Of a DNA stretch of 64,000 nt, positions 18,941-29,302 are shown in pieces. Location: positions 3,939,001 through 4,003,000 of the forward strand of contig NW_026944385.1 in NCBI RefSeq assembly GCF_033439725.1, in the 5' to 3' direction. This DNA comes from Neurospora tetraspora (Eukaryota; Ascomycota; Sordariomycetes; Sordariales; Sordariaceae). Every line of letters starts with the position of its first letter. Position 1 is the stretch's first letter. A program made the translations under genes and the position numbers. Under the pieces are notes generated by a model that was not told the DNA's origin, made no database searches, and worked only from the letters and a program-made list of their open reading frames with translations.

Positions 18941-21514
18941 ATGTACGACGAGCACTGGTACAGCTTTGCTCCAGAGGTGCAGCAGAGCAGACCATCGGGC
19001 GCAAAGACGCGCCACCGTCGAGCCAACTCTCTGCTGCAGCAGCCAGAGGTTTGTCTTCCATTCAACTTTCCCGCCAACAGCCACTAACCCAACCATCACC
19101 ACTCGATAGGAGACGGCCGACAACAACATCCCCGAAGAACCACTCCCAGCACTTTTCGAAGACCAGGAAGACGTCAACGCGCCACCCGAGGCCACCGTTC
19201 TTCGCAGGGCGAAATCATATTCGGACTTCTACGACATTGGCAGTCATGGAGGACCCAAGAGGAGGGAGAAGAAGAAGACCAAGGGGCGGCGCAATAATCA
19301 CAACCTCTGGGACGCCTTGATGATTCCCGCGAGCGCGGCATCGACACTGCCTGTGGAGCAAGACACGTACGACGACGCTCTGAACCAGGAGCTGCTACAG
19401 GCTAGCCAGCAAGAGTATCTGCTGTATCATGACCAACTCGCCTTGACGGAACGACATCTGGGAACCCTGATCGACGACGCCAACAGCGCACTCAAAACCC
19501 TCGAGAGTTTGTGTCAGTCTTTCCGAGCCGTCGAGGAGCAGACAACATCCTTCAAGGCACAGTGCGACGACTTGCTGGAGGAGCAGAAGCGTCTTCAGAC
19601 GCTCGCCGACGAGGTTGGCACCGATTTGCATTACTACGCCTATCTTGACAATGTCAGCCGGCGCCTCAATGCCCTGGGTGCAGGCCGCCTTGTGGATGAC
19701 GATGCCTTTGGCGATATCCTAGCCAACCTGGACTCTTGCATTGAGTTCATGATCAAGCATCCCCAATATCGGGATGCTGACACATACCAAGCCAGATACC
19801 AGGCGCTACTAACCAAGGCCCTACATCTTCTCGAGGTCGGCTTCACAAACCGCCTGGACCAGGTGTCTGGGGAACTTGCTCGTCAAATCACAAACACCCA
19901 GTCAGAATCCGCACGACATGCCTTGGCTTATGGTCGGTTTGAGGAGATCCTGATGAACTCGTATTCGCTCATACCAAACATTCAGCGAGTGATATTGGGG
20001 GCATATGACCAAAATGGCCAGCCCAGGACTGGGCCAAACGTGGATATCTTTGCCAACACAGCCAACAACCTCTTCCACGCCTATTTCGTCGTGAGAGACC
20101 GCGACCTCAAGCCTCTAACCCAGCATGATCTTGCGACATTCCATCTCGAGTGCAAGGAATCCTCGATAGACACGGCGGCAAGGAACTACGTGAAGCAGTG
20201 CTTCGAACGCTCATTTAGCGAGGCCACCCTTTTCCGCAACATCTTCTCTATAGAAGCACCATATTCTCCCAACCAAAAGTCGGCCTTCGCTGCCCTTAAC
20301 TCGCATCAGCGGTCACTCGTAACGGGCACCAACATTGCGCCCATTGCCACCAACCTCCAGTCCAAGCTGCAGACATGTGACTTGCAAACCATCTGCAATC
20401 TTGTCGGATGGGTTACCAACGAATACCTACTCGTGGACTATGATGAGGACGAGACCCCGTTTGTTGCGCACTGCAGGGAACTTACGTCAAGGCTGCTGGC
20501 TGAGCATCTCTGGACATTTACCGATGGCTTTTTCGACGCAGAAATCACAAAATCCATCACTAAAGCCGTCGTTCCGCCAGAGGCTCTGAAGCTGGGAGTA
20601 ACCAGTACCGCCGAGGGCGGATCATCACCGGCTTTCCCAGTGGTCAAGAGAGCAATCGAGCTGCTTGTTTTGTTCGACCAGTCCATGCCCAAAGAGCGAT
20701 GTGTAAGTGATCCTCCCTTCCTTCCTTCCTTCCCCCTTCAACTCCGAAATCACCCAGCTAACACGGGAATTCCCCCCCGTTCCAGCAACGCAGCAGCCCA
20801 GTAATCTTCAAACTCGTCCGCGAAACCATCGCCGCCCTCCAGCGCGCCGAAGTGCGCATCAAAGCCGCCAAAAACGGCACCGACCCAGACCTCTTCATGA
20901 TCAAGAACCTCCTCATTCTCAAGAACGAGCTCCTCACCCTCGAGATCGGAGACGTGCGCAACGGCACCGGCACCGGCCAAGCCACAGGTCTAGGCATAGG
21001 CAGCATCCAGCACCTCGGCCAGATCTGGGAGAACCTCCCAACCGCCGGCAACCTCTTCGGCTTGGTCTCCAGCTCCGTGTCGACTTTTAGCTCTTACATA
21101 CCCGGCTCGTCCCTCCTTTCGCGCGCAGCTGGTAGCATTACGGGCTCGGGCTCGGGCTCGGGTTCGACGACGGCCACACCGGCCGAGTCACAAGACGCGG
21201 GAGAGCAGCTGGATGAGTTGTTGCGCCAGAGCATCTATGCGTTTACCAGGCGGTGGGCGGCCATCTTCAACGAAGCCAAGGTGAAGGCGGCGGTGGGCGG
21301 GAAGAACTTGACGCAGTTGGAGAGGGAGCTGGATGAGATTCTGGAGGGGGCGTTTGCTACGCAGCCGGAGGTGGTAGAGAAGTTGAAGGAGGCCATTCAG
21401 CTGGATGCGCAGGCGCAGTTGACTGGTGGCGGTGCGAAGGCTGGTGCTAAGGAAAAGAGAAGTGTTTATACGGGTGGGAGTAGGGCGAGTAGGGGGAGTA
21501 GTCGGAGGATGTAA
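18941..21514 (+). CDS. Conserved oligomeric Golgi complex subunit 3 (COG3/Sec34)
   Basis: Lobe-A subunit of the COG tether, which captures retrograde vesicles at the Golgi. Three exons: 18941-19048, 19110-20702 and 20786-21514, giving 809 residues, close to the ~800-830 of COG3 from animals and fungi. The start MYDEHWYSF lies at the family's usual N-terminal WY(S/D)F motif. After intron 1 comes the SYSDFYDI segment, then the Sec34 domain: a coiled-coil stretch (~110-220; QYLLYHDQLALTERHLGTL, FRAVEEQTTSFKAQCDDLLEEQ) and the helical body with IEFMIKHPQYRDADTY and YSLIPNIQRVILGAYDQNGQ. Exon 3 holds VIFKLVRETI...LFMIKNLLILKNEL. The tail is a low-complexity Gly/Ser region with a TGSGSGSGS run and a basic end. 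Intron 2 begins GTAAGTGATC and ends in a C-rich tract plus CAG. Confidence 0.93.
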
Positions 21515-21956
21515 TGCGTGAAGTAGTGGTTGTCTTGGGTCGAATATTCTTGGACCCGTTTGATGTGGCTTGTAGGCTCTGAGATAAGCTGGAAAATATT
21601 AATGTCGGAGTTCCATATGAGTCGAAAACATCTTGATTATTTACCATTGCTCTTGCTCTTGTCCCTATACTGAAACCAAAACAACTCTAGCCCTTAAATG
21701 CGGTCCGTATGCTTTTTGAAACCCTTGAAAGATCCCCGGAAGTTCTGTAATTGCAACATGCTGCTCGTTGAAGAGCCCATTTCCCATCTGTCCATCTATC
21801 CATCCAATCCATGGAATCCCGTTTTCCTTTCCTTGGTCATGACCTTCGCACAATTCCATCCACGAGGCTCAAGTGGAGTGAGCCTAAGTATTCCCCCTTT
21901 CTTCTGCTCTCTAGTATACCTCACCCCCATTCCCCAGTCAATGGAACTGATCCCTT
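21515..21956. other. Convergent 3' region, cog3 and mitochondrial carrier
   Basis: 442 bp between the stop codons of two convergent genes; expected to hold both 3' UTRs. No gene seen. Confidence 0.6.
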
Positions 21957-23044
21957 CTAATTAATAGCCCTCATAGTCATCTCCACCACCGCAAACGTTC
22001 CCGCACTAACCGGCATAGCCCTCAACAACGTCGGCCCAATCCCCTTCCAAAACCCTCTCATGCCCTCCTGCCTGAACGTCTGCCCAAAGCAATCCCTCAT
22101 GCTCTTATACTTCTGCGTGCTTCCAAACCCATCCGTCTGCATCTTGCTCTTGACCACATCAAGCGGATAGCTGCCCAACCAAAGCGCCTCGCCCGCCAGT
22201 CCACCGTACAACGCAATTTTATACGAAGGAATCTCCTTCCGATCGATCTTGTTCCTGGCCGCGTCCGCGTTCATCAACCACTCAAACGCCAAAAACCACA
22301 ACCCATACGCTTGCGCCTCGCGCAACACCGTCACCACCTCACCCCTGTACAACCCGGGTAAGACGCCGCCTGCTTGCGCAGAAAGCTTGCGCACGCAGTC
22401 CCACGGCCCGGAATACAACGCGCCCGCGCCGTGCGGTTGCGCCTGAAGTCTGATGCGCACGTGCTCGATGGGGCCCGAGATGACAGAGTTGGCGACGCCG
22501 GCGAAGGCTCCCGCGGCGTAGTACTCGCCGTAACTCAGGTTGGAGACGCCCGGGATGAAGGATTTGTCACCCTCGGAACGGCGTTGCTCGAGGAAGCGGC
22601 GGGCCGAGTGGAAGGCGCCGAATTGGATGGAGACGCAGGCGCCGATGCCCAAAAGGGGGGTCAGGGTGCCCTTGTAGAAGGCGAGCGCGCCTTCGTTCTT
22701 GTAGATGGAGGCGGCGGCGGTGAGGGCGGAGGAGTATTGGGTGGAGGTTTGGAGGCGGACTTTGACTATGTCGAAGGGTTGGCCTGGGTGGGGGGGAGGT
22801 TAGTTTTGGGCGGTTGGTTTGAGAGGGGGTGAACTGAGCTCATCCTCACTCATCTTGAGGCCCGGGACTTATGAGGAGGGCAGGCTCGAGATAGTTGAGG
22901 TGAAGCAAATCCGGGAAGTGTAAGGGACTTACCAATCAATACCTGGGCAATACCACCAACGGCGCCGGAGAAGAGATCCTTGGCCGTTTGGAGACCGGCG
23001 TTCTGGCCGTCGTGGGACTCGATATCGGCAGCGGAAGCAGCCAT
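21957..23044 (-). CDS. Mitochondrial carrier family protein, YMC1/YMC2 type
   Basis: Solute carrier of the mitochondrial inner membrane, 312 residues, two exons (23044-22933 and 22783-21957; the junction codon is Gly in VLIG-QPFD). All three tandem carrier modules show the PX(D/E)XX(K/R) signature: QPFDIVKVRLQ in module 1, GPIEHVRIRLQ in module 2 and YPLDVVKSKMQ in module 3, each followed by the Gly-rich matrix-helix region (for example YKGTLTPLLG, LYRGEVVTVLRE, FWKGIGPTLLRA). The SGPIEHVRIRLQ form of module 2 and REAQAYG in the next helix are typical of the YMC1/YMC2 group, connected in yeast to glutamate/glycine or oleate-linked transport. The substrate cannot be fixed from sequence; carnitine or ornithine carriers are related alternatives. 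Convergent with cog3. Confidence 0.85.
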
Positions 23045-23752
23045 TGTTTCTCTGTTTCTTGGTTTTCTTGAGAAACTGTGATGGTTGCTTTTTTTTTTTT
23101 TGGTCGTTGCCGATATCTGACCCGCCTCCAGAGTGAGTTGACGATGAGAGGTGAAAGAGGATTGATGAAGGAAGGAAGACCTCGGTCTATGACTAAACTA
23201 GTGTTCTTTTATCTTATCAATGAGATCCGAAACCAAGATAAGGAAGGGACCTTGAGTCCAGAAACGGTGATAATGACCCGACAATTTGGTTCACACGTCT
23301 GTGTGTTTCTGAAGATGAGATGAGACTCAAGAGATGAAATGGTGTTGCAACGTACACAGTCACAATGGACAAAGACGTCAATGCCTCCCTTAAAAGATGT
23401 ACGGGCCGATATTCGGCACCCGGCCAGTGCATGTACCCCGTGTTAAGGTCCGCCCTAACAATGGAGCATCTGCTTACCAACGCTACTCCGCATACGGGGT
23501 AACGGGGCCCCGAAGGCGGAGTGGGGCCGAATGCAAGCGCCCCGGTCGATGCCGTGCTTGGGAATCGCACGGGTCCAGACCCGGTGGGCTCCAGCTGTTC
23601 ATCGCCGTACGGATTTAGCCGAGATATTCACGCCATGCTCTTCATGATCAACAGCATTGACAATGATGGGGGCCATAGACATTAACGATATAAATTATTT
23701 CCAAAGTAGCATTACAATGCTTACACAGTCTGGGTATCACAACACTCCCCCC
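23045..23752. promoter_or_regulatory. Carrier promoter and RINT1/TIP20 3' flank
   Basis: 708 bp upstream of the carrier gene and downstream of the tethering gene on the same strand. A T-run sits at 23088-23101, just upstream of the carrier ATG. The part at 23400-23590 is markedly GC-rich with short internal inverted repeats (around ggggtaacggggccccgaaggcgg), unlike its surroundings. No gene supported. Confidence 0.45.
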
Positions 23753-26217
23753 TCACTCAGCATTCTCAACCCTCCTCTGCAAAATCTGCCTAGCATGCGG
23801 CGGGCTTAGACTCTCAACATCCAACTCCTCCAACACCTTCTTTGCCTCCGTATTATCAGTGAAGACCCTATCCACAGCCTTCTTGAGGGTCATGGTGTTG
23901 CTGCTGCCGCTGCTGTCCTCCTCTGGCGCTTCAACAGGCAAGTTCAGCAGGCGAAGCGCCTCCTTGATGCTCCCGAGAGCACTGGACCCGTCAGGGATGT
24001 ACCGCTCGACGACGGAGGAAATGGCATCAACGTCACGCCTGAACTGGGCGGCACCGGATGTGGCAAATTTGTTGGCCATGAGCACGTCGGACCACAGCAT
24101 GTTGTTGAGCTCCTCGAGGGCTTCACGCCAGATGCGCCTGAAGACGGCGGTGCCGAGAGCGTGGGAGAGGAAGTCGAGGTCGCGTTTGAGAACCTGGTTT
24201 TTTGTTAGCAGGTGCTTATAGCCCTGAGTCAAGTAGATACTTACTGCGAGAGGCTCATCAAGCTCAGCAGTGGGAGCCAATTGGTAGTATGCCTCGCCAG
24301 AGGTAGGCTCATCCGAAATAGTACTCCACTGAGGACGTTTAAGGTAGGCGGTGAATGCCTTCTTCTGGTTTTGAATGAGGGTCTGCGTGAGAAACTCCTG
24401 GGCACGTTTCCTCCTCATGGTATATGCTGAGATGGTCTCATCGAAGAGAACACCGCTGTCATCCTCGGTACCGACTACCGAAGAAATGCGATCCTTGACA
24501 TGATCGTAGCTCATGCCACCAGCAAGATTGCTCTGGTCCTCGTTTGCCTTGGCTCGAGCCTGGAGCTGCTCCCATAGTGTTACAAAGAACTGTCGGGTGT
24601 TAACATAGTTACTTGACAACTTTCAAAGACGACACTTCTTACCTCTTCGTTGCTCCAGTCATGTAGGGCGTTAATGATGTGGTCAGCACTTCCATACACC
24701 TTACACAAGGTCTCGAACGCCCCTGTACCTTCCAGAGCTGCCAGCTGCTCTTTGGTAACGCCAACAAAGGCTCTGCCAACCGTGGAAGTCATCGTTTGGT
24801 AAGCTTCAAGTGTGCCCTTGAGATGATCATGATAGTCGTCCAAAATAGCCAGTTGAATATCGATCAGGAAGCGAAGCTTATGAGAGAAGCGTCTAAGCCT
24901 CTCATATTGCGTTGTTACCGACCGCAGCAAATCAGCAACACGGACAGCTGCAAACGTGGGTTTTGTTTTCCCGGCGACTGCAAAGTCGTAGTCAATCTTC
25001 CGAGCGTCATTAGACGTCATGATCCCGTTGAACCTTTCCAGAGCGAATTTCTTCTCTGCCTCGAGCCATGTCCTGAAGTGCGTATTCAAAACTTCACCCG
25101 TCAGTCCCTCCCACCCGTTTTCGGAATCACCTCCGTCGTAGCTGTACCCAGATCGGATGTTATCGTCAAAGGTCATCAGCTGACCGAGAAGACTGCTCAG
25201 GAACGCAGGATCCTTGACGGCCTCCGCCATGGTCACACTGACCTTCTCGCGCATGACTGGTAGCATCGAGGCGATGAATGCGCACCCGGGATCCATGTAG
25301 ACCATTTTGTTCGAAACCTCTGTCTGGCTGAACTTGGCTGCCAGGACGGGAGCAAAGTTCTCTCTGAAGAAGACCTCCCACTTATCGAGCAGGGACAGGA
25401 ACCAGGGAAAGCAGTGTGCGTTGATGCCCTGCGGGTTGCTAGTCGGCTTGTCGCTCAGGAAGTGGAACCGGAACTCCTTTACAAAAATCTGTGCCATGAC
25501 GTCCATGGGAAGAAGCGTCACCAGCGTGGGCGAGTATAGGACCTCGGGGACCTGGAGGTCAACCAGCTTCTCGAAGCATTGAATCCATTCGTCGTCCACT
25601 TCAGACTCGGGGTCGACATTGGGCCACCCGCGCTTTTTCAAAACAGCCTCCAACTCAGCCCACATTGTCGTCTTCATCTCATCCCACAGCGCTTCGGTGA
25701 CGGACTCGACATGAGCGACAAGGTGGACGGCAGCGCCATCGGCGGCGGCCTGGAGTTCCCGCAGGCGCAAAGACAGCTGCTTCAGTTCGGTATACGGCTC
25801 GAGCGCGGCCTTGGGGCTCTGCGGTAGATGGGCGCGGGCGGCGTTGCGCAGTTCCTGGACATGCTGGAGAAGGAGCAGGTATCGATGGGCGAGGTCGACC
25901 TTGTGAAGCTGCTTCATAGGCTGCTCCAGACGGCGAATGGCCTCATCAGGGGCGTCGGAGGCGGCCACGATCTTGAGGCGGACGTCGATGCTTTGCTGCA
26001 GTTTTTGGAACTCGTCGATTTGGGCGGCAAGGGCAGCCTGGCGTTCCCCGGAGGAGCGGCGGGCCTCCTCGAGCTCTTTGGTGGCATGGTCGAGTTGCGA
26101 CTGGAGCTGGCTGCGCTGGTGTTCGACGCTGTTGAGCAACGTGTCTAGATGGTCGAAGTCGGTCGTCGACTGGAGCTTGTCGTCGAGGTAGTCCTCAACT
26201 CGAATGTCGGGCTCCAT
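23753..26217 (-). CDS. RINT1/TIP20 family vesicle-tethering protein
   Basis: Subunit of the Dsl1 (NRZ) complex that tethers Golgi-derived COPI vesicles at the ER. Three exons on the minus strand: 26217-24643, 24589-24245 and 24193-23753, giving 786 residues (human RINT1 is about 790). The N terminus is coiled coil (~20-110; LNSVEHQRSQLQSQLDHATKELEEARR). The RINT1/TIP20 domain follows, with the family's best conserved block FFRENFAPVLAAKF-SQTEVSNKMVYMDPGCAFI at ~285-325, DDNIRSGYSYDGG and the helical WLEAEKKFALERFNGI. Intron 1 separates NEE from FFVTLWEQL; intron 2 separates LDEPLA from VLKRDLDFL; both keep frame. The C terminus (EALRLLNLP...HARQILQRRVE) is also typical. Divergent from the DUF155 gene with a 279-bp shared promoter. 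Confidence 0.9.
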
Positions 26218-26496
26218 GGTGTGTGTCTGGAGGCTATGCGCGGTTGTATGATGATGGGTTGTTGACTTGGAGAATGTTGTGGACTTGTGGTACCTGTCAC
26301 TGTCGCAGTTTACAGATACATGACACAGTACGGATTGGATGGTTTGGGGAAGCTCCAGTGGATGCAGTACCCCTAGCGCTGCTCCGATAGGCTCCTTATC
26401 GCCAAAGTGACGTAGCGTCTGAGAATGCGCCTACCAAAAATTAGTTTTCATCCGAGAAGCCGAACCCCTAGTAAACAGATCCGAGTAAACATCAAC

Positions 26497-27891
26497 ATGA
26501 GATCTATGGTGCCGATTCAACGACTGGCCGCCGTCCGGGGCATCTCCGGCGTCGCGGGACTGGCTGGCCTCACTGCCACCGGCACTTCCACTCGACCACA
26601 ACGACCTTTCCACCTCACCACAACAGGTACCCAGCCACGACGACGCACCTTCTTCACCTCCAACGGCCTCCTAGCACAAAATGGCAACGAGCCCTCGCGA
26701 CCCTCTTCGTCTCCCTCCACCACCACCCAGAAGCAGCCCTCTCCTACCGACGATGCCACGACATCTCAACAACAGAAATCCTCCGCTGCCCAGAAGCGCA
26801 AGCTCCCGCTCAAAAACTCCCTCCACCGCGTCGCCATCGTCGCCCAAAAGGGCGTCCCCGCCAAGTCCACTCCCGCCGGCGCCGTCCCCTCACACACCAT
26901 CGAGCCCGACGGCCGCTCGACCATCTCCGCCGTCTGCGTCGCCGAGTCCTTCGACATGGACGCCGTCGTCTCCCTTTTGACCAGCCACAACTTCTCTCTC
27001 GACCCCGACGCCACCGGCTTCGACATCCACGAAGTCGTGCACGCCCGCGGGCTCAACCACGGGGACATCTTCGTCTTTCCCTCGGGAACCATCGTGACCT
27101 GGGCTTTACCTCCGGACGTCGTGGACACGCTCGCTACACGCTTACTTATCCCCGCCGCCGAAACCCCCTTTGTCGAAAACAAGGAGGAAGAAGACCTCGA
27201 GTTCACCACCGATCCGTCGGAGGAACAAAGTAAAGTCTCGGGGGACGTGGTCGTGCTCGGCACGCTCCGCGAAGTCTCAGCCGGCGACCGGCTCGACACG
27301 ACCCTCGCCAAAATCGCTTTTTCTTCGGGTCTGGCGCGTTCAACAAAACTCGCCGTGCTCGAATCCAGCCTGACGCGTTACCTCGAAAGCACGCGCCACA
27401 TTCCCGATCGCCTCTCCCAGGGGCTCAAGGCCCCGCTCTCACGGGAGCTGATCCTCCAAAAAACAGGCGAACTGCTTAATCTCCGCAGCCAACTGAACCA
27501 CTACAACGACCTAACCGACGCGTTGCCGGATATCTTCTGGGACAGCGAGGAAAAACTAGAAACCTACTACAGCAAGATTGGCAAAGCTTTGGATGTCGGG
27601 GTGCGGATCAAGACGCTGAATGACAAGATGACGTATGCGCAGGAGGTCGTGAAAGTCGCGCAGGAGGTGTTGGATATTTCTGAAAAAATGTCGAGTGAGA
27701 AACATAGCACCAGGCTGGAGTGGATTATTATTATATTGATTGCGATTGAGGTGGTGTTTGAGCTGAGGAGGCTGTGGATGGAGAGGTTTGAGACGCATGA
27801 GGATGATGTGTTGAGGGAACTAAGAAGGATTGGGGATGAGTTGGAGGGGTTGAAGGGTGGGAATAAGGCTGACGGTTCGTCATCGAAGTGA
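26497..27891 (+). CDS. Mitochondrial DUF155 protein, RMND1/Mrx10 type
   Basis: A 464-residue single-exon member of the DUF155 (RMD1/Sif2) family. The start was chosen at 26497 (MRSMVPIQRLAAVRG) because it opens an Arg-rich, acid-free presequence; an upstream in-frame ATG at 26425 would place it behind an unlikely leader. The middle holds the DUF155 core: VCVAESFDMDAVVSLL, HGDIFVFPSGTIVTWALPPD and, further on, LRTREVSAGDRLDTTLAKIAFSSGLARSTKLAVLE-type sequence with the conserved ESS(L)TRYLESTRHIPDRL. The C-terminal WIIIILIAIEVVFEL (~428-442) is a single membrane anchor typical of the family. RMND1 and yeast Mrx10 associate with the mitochondrial ribosome and support mitochondrial translation; that role is family knowledge. 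A low-complexity Ser/Pro/Gln stretch (~65-110) precedes the core. Confidence 0.87.
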   Translation: MRSMVPIQRLAAVRGISGVAGLAGLTATGTSTRPQRPFHLTTTGTQPRRRTFFTSNGLLAQNGNEPSRPSSSPSTTTQKQPSPTDDATTSQQQKSSAAQKRKLPLKNSLHRVAIVAQKGVPAKSTPAGAVPSHTIEPDGRSTISAVCVAESFDMDAVVSLLTSHNFSLDPDATGFDIHEVVHARGLNHGDIFVFPSGTIVTWALPPDVVDTLATRLLIPAAETPFVENKEEEDLEFTTDPSEEQSKVSGDVVVLGTLREVSAGDRLDTTLAKIAFSSGLARSTKLAVLESSLTRYLESTRHIPDRLSQGLKAPLSRELILQKTGELLNLRSQLNHYNDLTDALPDIFWDSEEKLETYYSKIGKALDVGVRIKTLNDKMTYAQEVVKVAQEVLDISEKMSSEKHSTRLEWIIIILIAIEVVFELRRLWMERFETHEDDVLRELRRIGDELEGLKGGNKADGSSSK

Positions 27892-29095
27892 GATGATGGT
27901 TGATTCGGTCCAGGTTTAATGGTAAAGGACGGGGGGGAGGATGGATGGATGGATGGGAATAAAAGGGATGAATGATAGAGATAGAGAGGGAAAGATGGTC
28001 ACCAAATGATACCCAACTCATATGCTGCTGCTACATAAACCAGATAGATCAGATAGATAAACAAGAGTGAAATTGAATGTTGTTCTCCAACTAAATAAAA
28101 TGGCATACATACTATTCATTACACCCTCTCTCTAGAGTGTGTTTGTTCCCTCTTTCCCCCAGTCAGCCCCATGGAAGTTCGGAATAACCAACCTGCCACT
28201 GATCAATCTTCCACTTTCACAAAAAGCTAGTACCCTACATACCTAAGTCTTAGCAAAGTGAAACTAAAGAAGAAGCTCAGAATAAACCATACCGGGTTGA
28301 AGTCTATACGATTTGATTGATTGTGCCCAACTCAGAGACCTAACTTTCCCCAAATCAAGAATAGAAGAAGAGAAAAAAAATGAAGCGAAGGAAAAAAGGG
28401 GGTATCACCCAGCTCTAAGTCAAGGCCCTTCAAAGCAAAGAAAGAGAGGAAACTATGTATGTATCGTAAGTGAGAGCAGAGAATGAGACTGATGATGATA
28501 CACCCAATAATCCATCCATCCATCCATCCATCCCTCCCTTCTCTTCGGCAGGCACACCCTTTTTGTGTCTTCATATTCAGCACCTTAACAAATACATGAT
28601 AGAGTTCGTTAGTTCCCATTACTTTCGTTCTCATTATGCTGTGATTCGTTTTTTGTTTTTTGTTTTTTTTGTAACATCTTTTTCTCATCTCCGTATCCCT
28701 TCCGCCGTCGTTTCCTTCTTGTCAGCACAGTCCGCTGTACCCCCTTTCCTGTCCTTTCCTGCCGTTCCATCCTTTTTGTGTCCTCTCCTCTCTCTTCACA
28801 CACTCCCACTCGCTTTATTGTTCTTTTCACCCAACCAACTTGTGTAAAGACAAGAGAGCAAATAAAAAAAAACAGCGCGAATATTGGTAGGCGCTTTTAT
28901 GTGCGTAAGTAATCAATGTACTAAACAAGCTTGATCTAGACTTTGCCTCCCTTCTTCTTCTTTCTTTTCCCCTCTTCCTTCTTCCTTCTTTCCTCTTCTT
29001 ACACTCACTCACTCACTCACTCGCGCCTCACACCAACCGACAACCACAGTTTACCACCCGTTCCTAACATTCATCGGATTCATCCACATCTGCTC
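27892..29095. other. Convergent 3' region with ATCC microsatellite
   Basis: 1.2 kb between convergent genes. It includes a pyrimidine-rich zone at 28690-29030, short ACTC repeats at ~29004-29022, an (ATCC)n microsatellite at ~28512-28535 and a ggatggatggatgg run near 27940. These are consistent with long 3' UTRs of the two flanking genes. No coding region is supported. Confidence 0.55.
28512..28535. repeat. (ATCC)n microsatellite
   Basis: Five to six tandem ATCC units in the convergent 3' region. Confidence 0.8.
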
Positions 29096-29271
29096 CTATG
29101 CAGAAGGGGGTCTAAAGCCTTGCTGTGCGGGAGGAGCCGGACTAGGTCCGCTTTGCGGCGGCTGCGGCGGCTGCGGCTGTTGTGGTTGCGGCATCATCTG
29201 CTGCTGCTGCTGCTGTGTCTGTACCTGAGACTGTTGCTGCTGAACAATAGCAGGCGACGGCATACCACCAG

Positions 29272-29302
<31 letters not shown>

